This document shows, in pieces, positions 59,174-64,000 of a DNA stretch of 64,000 nt (position 1 is the first letter of the stretch; each line of letters starts with the position of its first letter). A program made the position numbers and the translations under genes. Source of the DNA: CAZUMJ01 sp964621605 (lineage in GTDB: Bacteria > Actinomycetota > Acidimicrobiia > Acidimicrobiales > Iamiaceae); the NCBI GenBank assembly GCA_964621605.1, contig CAZUMJ010000012.1, forward strand, positions 1 to 64,000, in the 5' to 3' direction. Under the pieces are notes generated by a model, which worked only from the letters and a program-made list of their open reading frames with translations, did no database searches and had not been told where the DNA came from.

Positions 59174-60319
59174 TCAGCCGGGTAGGGCGAGGCGCACGAT
59201 GCGCCGCACGACGCTTCCGAACTGCGCCGTGAGCCCGCCGGTGTTGTAGGGCAGTCCGTAGCGAGTGCAGATCTCTCGCACCTCGACGGCCATCTCGGGG
59301 TAGCGGTGCGCCGGGAGGTCGGGGAACAGGTGGTGCTCGATCTGGTGGCTGAGGTTGCCGGTGAGGATGTGGAAGATCGTCCCGCCACGCAGGTTGGCCG
59401 AGCCGAGCAACTGACGGAGGTACCAGCCGCCGCGCGTCTCACCTGCGACCTCGTCGGGCGTGAAGACATGCGTCCCGTCGGGGAAGTGCCCACAGAAGAT
59501 GATGGTGAACGCCCACACGTTTCGCACCAGGTTGGCGGTGGCGTTGCCGGCCAGCGTGGCGGGCGCCCCCGGGCCGGCGAGCGCGGGGAACAGCACGTAG
59601 TCCTTCAGAAGCTGGCCACCTGCCTTGCTGCCCACCTCTCGCAACTTCTCGGAGGCACGCACGCGCCCGCCTTCGAGACGCAGCGCCTCGTCGAGCTCGA
59701 CGTCGTGGAGGGCGACACCCCACTGGAACAGCAGTGCCAGCAGCGTGGCGTACAGCGGATTGCCGAGATTGGCGGGGTGCCACGGCTGCTCATCTGCCAT
59801 GCGCAGGATGCGGTAGCCGAGGTCATGGTCGCGGCCCAGCACGTTCGTGTGCGTGTGGTGCAGTTCGTTGTGCGAGTGGCGCCATTGCGACGCCGGGCAG
59901 GCCGTGTCCCACTCGAAGACGTCACCTTGCAGGTCGGCCTCGCCTGTCCACGAGTACTGGCCGTGCATGACGTTGTGCCCGATCTCCATGTTGTCGAGGA
60001 TCTTCGACAGCGAGAGGGCGGCTGTGCCGCCGAACCACGCCGGCGGGAGGAGCGAGAACTGCAGCAGCACGCGGCCGAGCACCTCGAGGCCTCGCTGGCT
60101 ACGGAGCAGCCCGCGGATGTAGTCGAGGTCGCGCTGCCCGAGGTCGTCGAGTACCCGTGCCCGGAGGGCATCGAGCTCGGCGCCGAACGCCTCGAGGTCT
60201 GCGGGGGAGAGCAGGTCCTGGGCGCTCGTGCCGTTGCGGTGAGCCGACGCGGCTCGGCCGTTGGCACCGTGGGGGGCGGTGGAGCCATGGGTGGAGCGGG
60301 GATGGGCAGTGGCGGTCAC
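59174..60319 (-). CDS. desA3: DesA3-like membrane fatty acid/acyl-CoA desaturase
   Basis: 381 residues. The three histidine boxes of membrane di-iron desaturases are present: HNVMHG, HNELHH and QIEHHLFP. Hydrophobic stretches between them fit integral membrane helices. The partner is the reductase at 60316-61452. The arrangement is the same as for Mtb DesA3 (Rv3229c) and its reductase (Rv3230c), which together insert the delta-9 double bond into stearoyl-CoA. GTG 60319 overlaps the reductase stop (GTGA), so translation is coupled. A TetR-type regulator is divergent upstream. Confidence 0.9.
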   Translation of the reverse strand: MTATAHPRSTHGSTAPHGANGRAASAHRNGTSAQDLLSPADLEAFGAELDALRARVLDDLGQRDLDYIRGLLRSQRGLEVLGRVLLQFSLLPPAWFGGTAALSLSKILDNMEIGHNVMHGQYSWTGEADLQGDVFEWDTACPASQWRHSHNELHHTHTNVLGRDHDLGYRILRMADEQPWHPANLGNPLYATLLALLFQWGVALHDVELDEALRLEGGRVRASEKLREVGSKAGGQLLKDYVLFPALAGPGAPATLAGNATANLVRNVWAFTIIFCGHFPDGTHVFTPDEVAGETRGGWYLRQLLGSANLRGGTIFHILTGNLSHQIEHHLFPDLPAHRYPEMAVEVREICTRYGLPYNTGGLTAQFGSVVRRIVRLALPG

Positions 60320-61452
60320 AGGTCGACCTCGGTGTCGGCAAGAGGGATGGAGACGCACGGCTGGATGCGACTGCCGGGCTGGGAGCACACGCGTCCGGTG
60401 CGGATGTCGCGCACCGCGCCGTGGTGCATCGTCGTGGTGCAGGTGTGGCAGATGCCCATGCGGCATCCGTACGCGGGGGTGAGGCCGTTCGCCTCGGCGA
60501 GCGTGAGCAGCGTCTCACCCGCGGAGTCGGCTTGGCGGCTGCTGCGGACGAACACGACGGTGCCGGCAGCGTCCGCGGCCAGGTTCTCCGGCACGGGTGG
60601 TGGCGTGAAGCGTTCGACGTGCAGGTGGTCGCCATACCCGGCCGCAGCGAAGGCATCCGTGAGCCCGTCGAGCAGGGCGGGCGGGCCGCACGCATAGGCC
60701 TCGCAGGCGCCCAGGTCATCGACGAGCGTGGTCAGATGGGCGGAGGTGAACACGCCGCCGACCGCGTCGTCGGAGGCCGGACGGTCGGTTGAGATGAAGT
60801 GCACCGCAAGGTTGCGGAGTCGCAGGCTGAGTGCGGCCAGTACCTCGCGGGCCAGCATCGCGTCGCCATCGGCGCCGTACTGCACGAACGTGATGCGCCC
60901 ACGGTGACCGTCTTCGGCGAGGGTGCGCAGCATCGACAGCAGGGGAGTGATGCCGGTGCCCGCACACACCATGAGGAGGTGTGCGGGAAGCGGGTGTTGC
61001 AGGGTGAAGGTGCCTTGCGCCTGCGAGAGCGTGATCACGTCGCCGGGCTGGAGGGCAGTGGCCAGTCGGGGCGACACCGTTCCATCGGGGTGGATGCGGG
61101 CGGTCAGCTCGATGTGGCGGTCGGACGGGCTGCTGGAGGGCGAGTAGCACCGGGTGTGGCGGACGCCGTCGACGACGAGGCTCAGCTCGACGAACTGGCC
61201 CGGCTGAAACCCCTGCCAGTTGGCGTTGGGCTGCAGGACGAGCGTGACGGTCTCGGGGGTTTCACGCACGATTGACCGCACGGTGGCGCGCACCTCGTGG
61301 CGCGCCCAGGCCGGATTCACCAGCTCGACGTAGGACTGGGTCCCGTGCGGAGCGGTGAGCGCATCGAGGAGGCTCTGCACCGGGCGGCGCACGAGATCCG
61401 TGACACCGTCGAGCATGCTGTCGAGCACGCCGGGGCGTGTTGTGGTCGGCAC
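60316..61452 (-). CDS. Ferredoxin reductase with fused 2Fe-2S ferredoxin
   Basis: 378 residues. An N-terminal FAD-binding FNR domain (RCYSPSSSPSDRHIEL), an NAD domain (VCAGTGITPLLSMLR, ACGPPALLDG) and a C-terminal plant-type 2Fe-2S domain (GCRMGICHTCTT and VCSQPG cysteines). This is the electron-transfer partner of desaturases and resembles Mtb Rv3230c. GTG 61452 follows AAGGAG. It overlaps the desaturase gene by 4 bp. Its promoter at about 61494-61499 lies inside a palindromic operator. Confidence 0.9.
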   Translation of the reverse strand: MPTTTRPGVLDSMLDGVTDLVRRPVQSLLDALTAPHGTQSYVELVNPAWARHEVRATVRSIVRETPETVTLVLQPNANWQGFQPGQFVELSLVVDGVRHTRCYSPSSSPSDRHIELTARIHPDGTVSPRLATALQPGDVITLSQAQGTFTLQHPLPAHLLMVCAGTGITPLLSMLRTLAEDGHRGRITFVQYGADGDAMLAREVLAALSLRLRNLAVHFISTDRPASDDAVGGVFTSAHLTTLVDDLGACEAYACGPPALLDGLTDAFAAAGYGDHLHVERFTPPPVPENLAADAAGTVVFVRSSRQADSAGETLLTLAEANGLTPAYGCRMGICHTCTTTMHHGAVRDIRTGRVCSQPGSRIQPCVSIPLADTEVDL

Positions 61453-61491
61453 GAGACTCCTTGCGCGAGGTGGCGGTGGGGAGCGGATAAG

Positions 61492-61513
61492 TCAGTGTAC
61501 GGCTGTGCACTGA
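61492..61513 (-). promoter_or_regulatory. FabR/DesT-like operator over the desaturase promoter
   Basis: TCAGTGTAC and GTGCACTGA (8 of 9 bases complementary) are separated by GGCT. The left arm contains TACACT on the minus strand (61494-61499), a possible -10 for the reductase-desaturase operon. The core AGTGTAC/GTGCACT is similar to the operators I know for FabR and DesT regulators of unsaturated fatty acid genes. Confidence 0.65.
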
Positions 61514-61692
61514 AAGTAGGTGGTGGCGGAAGCGCCGTCAACGAGACGGTCGTCACCTCAACGGATCGCCGTGTCCCGGTCCACGGGTGCAATGGGCCAT
61601 GTATCGCAAGGCGCGCGTCAACGGAGCCATCGTCGGGGAGCGATTCCGGAGGAGCGGATCGGCTGAGGTGTGGCGCAAGAGGGTTCCAGTTG

Positions 61693-61698
61693 TACGCT
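61693..61698 (+). promoter_or_regulatory. Leaderless -10 of the TetR gene
   Basis: TACGCT is 7 nt before ATG 61706. Confidence 0.5.
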
Positions 61699-61705
61699 CA
61701 GATCG

Positions 61706-62377
61706 ATGACTGCGGTGACTGTCCCGGGCACGCGGGCCGAGCAAAAGCTGCGCACTCGACGCGCGCTGCTCGACGCGGCGCTCCGACTACTCGAACACCA
61801 GGGTCTCGACGGGCTCGCGCTTCGTGAGGTCACCCGCGAGGCGGGCATCGCTCCGACCGGCTTCTACCGGCACTTCCCCGACATCGAGGCGCTCGGCGTT
61901 GCCCTCGTCGAAGACTCCTTCGCCACCCTCCGGGCGATGATCCGATCGGCTCGCTCCGGCTCGATCGGGTCGGGCGACATGATCACCGCCTCTGCGGCGA
62001 TTCTTGCCGACCATGTCCGGCGTCACGAGTCGCACTTCCGCTTCATCGCGCGTGAGCGCTTCAGCGGGATGGAGGCTGTGCGACACGCCATCCGCAGCGA
62101 GATCCGCCTCTTCGAGAGTGAGCTCGCGACGGACGTCGCGCGCCTGCCGGGCGTCGACAGGTTGCACGCCGACGATCTTCGGCTGTTCGCGACCGTGCTC
62201 GTCGCGCTCATGGTCACGACGGTCGAAGAACTGCTCGACGTGCCGTCCGACCGACCCGATCTCGAAGCCGAGGTTGTCCGTGCCGCCGCGCTTCGCATGC
62301 GCCTTGTCGCCGTGGGGCTCGTGGGGTGGCAGCCGGGTGCCGCGGACGCAGCCGCCGCGGCCGCGGCGAGTCGCTGA
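61706..62377 (+). CDS. TetR regulator, FabR/DesT-like
   Basis: 223 residues. The HTH is TRRALLDAALRLL, GLALREVTREAGIAPTGFYRHFPDIEALG, in which the GIAPTxFYRHF sequence and the following VEDSFATLRAMI resemble FabR and DesT, the regulators that sense the ratio of unsaturated to saturated acyl-CoA. The C-terminal helical domain (HFRFIARERFSGMEAVRHAI, then LVALMVTTVEELLDV) is also similar. It is divergent from the desaturase operon, and the operator at 61492-61513 lies between. ATG 61706 is leaderless. It is very probably the desaturase repressor or activator. Confidence 0.85.
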   Translation: MTAVTVPGTRAEQKLRTRRALLDAALRLLEHQGLDGLALREVTREAGIAPTGFYRHFPDIEALGVALVEDSFATLRAMIRSARSGSIGSGDMITASAAILADHVRRHESHFRFIARERFSGMEAVRHAIRSEIRLFESELATDVARLPGVDRLHADDLRLFATVLVALMVTTVEELLDVPSDRPDLEAEVVRAAALRMRLVAVGLVGWQPGAADAAAAAAASR

Positions 62378-62449
62378 ACTGCCACGCCCAGCGGCGCGAG
62401 CGCGCCGACGGCCTGAGCGTGCGGGTACGCAGCCGCCGGGCGAGCCGGG

Positions 62450-63682
62450 TCAGCCGATCGCGCCAGCGGCACGCAGCGCGGCGATGCGCGCATCGTCGTA
62501 GCCGGCGATCTGGCGCAGCACCTCGTCGGTGTGCTCACCCACCGTGGGGGCACGGCGGGGGTGCGGCAGCTCGGCACCGACGAGCTTGATCGGCGAGGGC
62601 AGCTGGTCTGCGACGAGCTCGTCGCGCGAGATCCATCCCATGCGGTCCTGGAACTGCGGGTCGTCACCGATGTTTGCCGGCGTGTTCACCGGCGCGAGGG
62701 GCGTGTTCACCTCGTTGCCGAACACCAGCCACTCGGCGGCGGTGCGGGTGCGGAAGATGTCGCGCAGCTCGGCTTGGAGCTCACGGTTGTTGCGCGCGTG
62801 GTCCGCGTACTTCGACCCCGGCCAACGCTCGAACAGGTCGAGGCGCCCCACCCCTTCGCAGAAGTTCTTCCAGAAGGCTTGCTCCGATGCCATGAACAGC
62901 ACGTAGCGACCGTCTGCGGCTTCGTAGATCTGGTAGCGGACGCCCTCCCGCATCCCGGCGGTGCCGGGAGCGCGGCGCTCGTAGTTGTCCGACGCGTTGC
63001 CGGTCACCTCGCTCTGGGGGCGTTCGTAGGCACGGAAGCTCTCTGAGCGGTACCAGTCGAACGCAGCGGCGGCGTCGGATTGCGCGATCTCCATCTGGCA
63101 GCCCTCGCCCGTGGCCCGGGCCGAGACGACTCCTGCGAGGATGCCGAGCGCGCCGAAGATGGGCGCGGCGTTGATGCCGATCGAGACGTGCTCGGGGATG
63201 TACGCGAAGCCCTCGTCGTCGATGGCGGGGGTGACCACGCCTGCCCAGGTGTCGTAGGCGATCCCGTGGCTCGGCATGTCCTTGTAGGGGCCTGTCATGC
63301 CGTAGCCCGAGATGGTGATGAACACGATCGCCGGGTTGATCGCCTTGAGGTCCTCGTAGCCGAGGCCGCGGCGTGCGAGGCCGCCGGGGCGCATCGCCTC
63401 GACGACGACGTCGGCGCCGCGCACGAGGTCCTTGTAGGCCTCGACGCCTTCGTCGGTGCGCAGGTCCAGCACGATCGAACGCTTCCCGCGGTTGACGTGC
63501 AGGTGCATGAGCGAGTCGCCCTCGACGATGGGCCATGTCATCTGGCGGATGTAGTCGCCCGCGGCCGGCTCGACCTTGATCACCTCGGCGCCGAGCTCAG
63601 CCAGCGCGGTGGTGATCGCCGCGGGACCGAGCATCGAGCTCTCGATGATGCGGACGCCGGCGAGCGGTGAGCGAGTGGTCAT
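62450..63682 (-). CDS. CaiB/BaiF family CoA transferase
   Basis: 410 residues of the family III CoA transferases. Recognisable parts are SPLAGVRIIESSMLGPAAITTALAELGAEVIKVEP, the family's N-terminal motif, GKRSIVLDLRTDEGV and DVVVEAMRPGGLARRGLGYEDL with the active-site Asp region, and APVNTPANIGDDPQFQDR. These transfer CoA between carboxylic acids; bile-acid and racemase-type members are known. AGGAG precedes ATG 63682. It is divergent from an acyl-CoA synthetase, with the steroid-regulon palindrome in between, so a role in activating or racemising a steroid acid is an inference. Confidence 0.87.
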   Translation of the reverse strand: MTTRSPLAGVRIIESSMLGPAAITTALAELGAEVIKVEPAAGDYIRQMTWPIVEGDSLMHLHVNRGKRSIVLDLRTDEGVEAYKDLVRGADVVVEAMRPGGLARRGLGYEDLKAINPAIVFITISGYGMTGPYKDMPSHGIAYDTWAGVVTPAIDDEGFAYIPEHVSIGINAAPIFGALGILAGVVSARATGEGCQMEIAQSDAAAAFDWYRSESFRAYERPQSEVTGNASDNYERRAPGTAGMREGVRYQIYEAADGRYVLFMASEQAFWKNFCEGVGRLDLFERWPGSKYADHARNNRELQAELRDIFRTRTAAEWLVFGNEVNTPLAPVNTPANIGDDPQFQDRMGWISRDELVADQLPSPIKLVGAELPHPRRAPTVGEHTDEVLRQIAGYDDARIAALRAAGAIG

Positions 63683-63736
63683 CGGGGCTCCTGGGAAGGG
63701 ACGGCACCGTGGGGTGCCTCGACGGGTGGAGGAAAA

Positions 63737-63759
63737 GCTGACGGATCGTCAGATACCCT
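63737..63759. promoter_or_regulatory. Steroid-regulon palindrome between divergent genes
   Basis: GCTGACGGATCGTCAGA (63737-63753). TACCCT (63754-63759) on the plus strand is 7 nt before ATG 63767 and abuts the palindrome; on the minus strand it lies upstream of the CaiB gene. Confidence 0.75.
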
Positions 63760-63766
63760 GCCACCT

Positions 63767-64000
63767 ATGGCGCCTGCTGTCACACCCAGCCCTCCGACGA
63801 CCTTCAACTTCGCTGACGTCTGGGAGTTCATCGCCGATGCTGTGCCGGATCGCGAGGCACTCGTGTGCGGGCCGCGCCGGCTCACGTTCGCCGAGCTCGA
63901 AGCACGCGCGAATAGGTTCGCGAACCACCTCCTCGCCGCTGGGGTCGAGCCGGGTGAGCGGGTGGCGATCTTCTGCGGCAACGCCACCGAGTACCTCGAA
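63767..64000 (+). CDS. Acyl-CoA synthetase, N-terminal part only
   Basis: 78 codons continue past the right edge. FADVWEFIADAVPDREALVCG, RRLTFAELEARANRFANHLLAAGVEPGERVAIFC is the start of an ANL-superfamily acid-CoA ligase. It is most like FadD-type steroid or fatty acid ligases such as Mtb FadD19 or FadD17 as I remember them. The AMP-binding motif is beyond the window. Leaderless ATG, 7 nt after TACCCT. Confidence 0.8.
   Translation, partial: MAPAVTPSPPTTFNFADVWEFIADAVPDREALVCGPRRLTFAELEARANRFANHLLAAGVEPGERVAIFCGNATEYLE

Noticed and set aside
1..64000. tRNA, rRNA, riboswitch and prophage signatures
   Set aside because: No T-loop/anticodon pattern, rRNA stretch, integrase or phage gene was recognised by reading; a tRNAscan and Infernal run would be decisive.

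Overview
The window is high-GC DNA from an actinobacterium, most likely of the Acidimicrobiia (an Ilumatobacter/Iamia-type lineage). This is inferred from gene content: two F420-type oxidoreductases, a DUF222/13E12-type HNH nuclease, a DUF5522 protein, many acyl-CoA dehydrogenases and SDRs, and a large share of apparently leaderless genes (a TANNNT hexamer 6-8 nt before ATG or GTG). Two runs of exactly 100 N mark scaffold joins, so this is a draft or metagenome assembly.

Layout. 0.2-1.2 kb: two small hypothetical genes. 1.3-8.1 kb: a three-gene branched-chain-amino-acid-type ABC transporter with unusual fusions (LivH-LivM, MFS-LivF-LivG, and a binding protein). 8.2-10.0 kb: sufU and sufS. 10.1-15.4 kb: TetR, F420-dependent oxidoreductase, SDR, PadR and a secreted CocE-type hydrolase. 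15.4-15.9 kb: two decayed gene tails. 16.1-17.4 kb: a PAS-PAS-GGDEF protein. 17.5-21.1 kb: first steroid-ring operon (SDR, fadE30, ipdF, maoC). 21.1-30.2 kb: mixed housekeeping and secreted genes. 30.2-31.9 kb: DUF35-thiolase pair. 32-34.6 kb: FtsX-type permease. 34.7-39.5 kb: divergent SDR-SnoaL-epimerase and echA20-ipdA-ipdB operons. 42.1-45.5 kb: ipdC-fadE31-fadE. 46.7 kb: fadA6. 50.7-55.6 kb: SDR, thiolase and a fused FadE34/ChsE3-type dehydrogenase. 57.6-59.0 kb: HNH nuclease. 59.2-62.4 kb: DesA3-type desaturase, its reductase and a divergent TetR regulator. 62.4-64.0 kb: a CaiB-family CoA transferase divergent from an acyl-CoA synthetase that runs off the window.

The unifying theme is degradation of the steroid C/D rings (the HIP pathway known from Mycobacterium tuberculosis Rv3548c-Rv3564), spread over at least six transcription units. 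Seven intact copies of a 17-bp palindrome, NCTGACGNNNNRTCAGN, plus one copy split by a scaffold gap, sit at the start of these units, usually on or next to the -10 hexamer. The palindrome differs from the mycobacterial KstR and KstR2 operators I know of. It predicts a regulon that includes genes not usually assigned to this pathway (SnoaL-like protein, epimerase, CaiB transferase). No regulator for it is evident in the window.

Short tandem duplications of 16-44 bp at gene boundaries are another recurring feature. All functional calls are by recognition of motifs and remembered homologues; no search was run.
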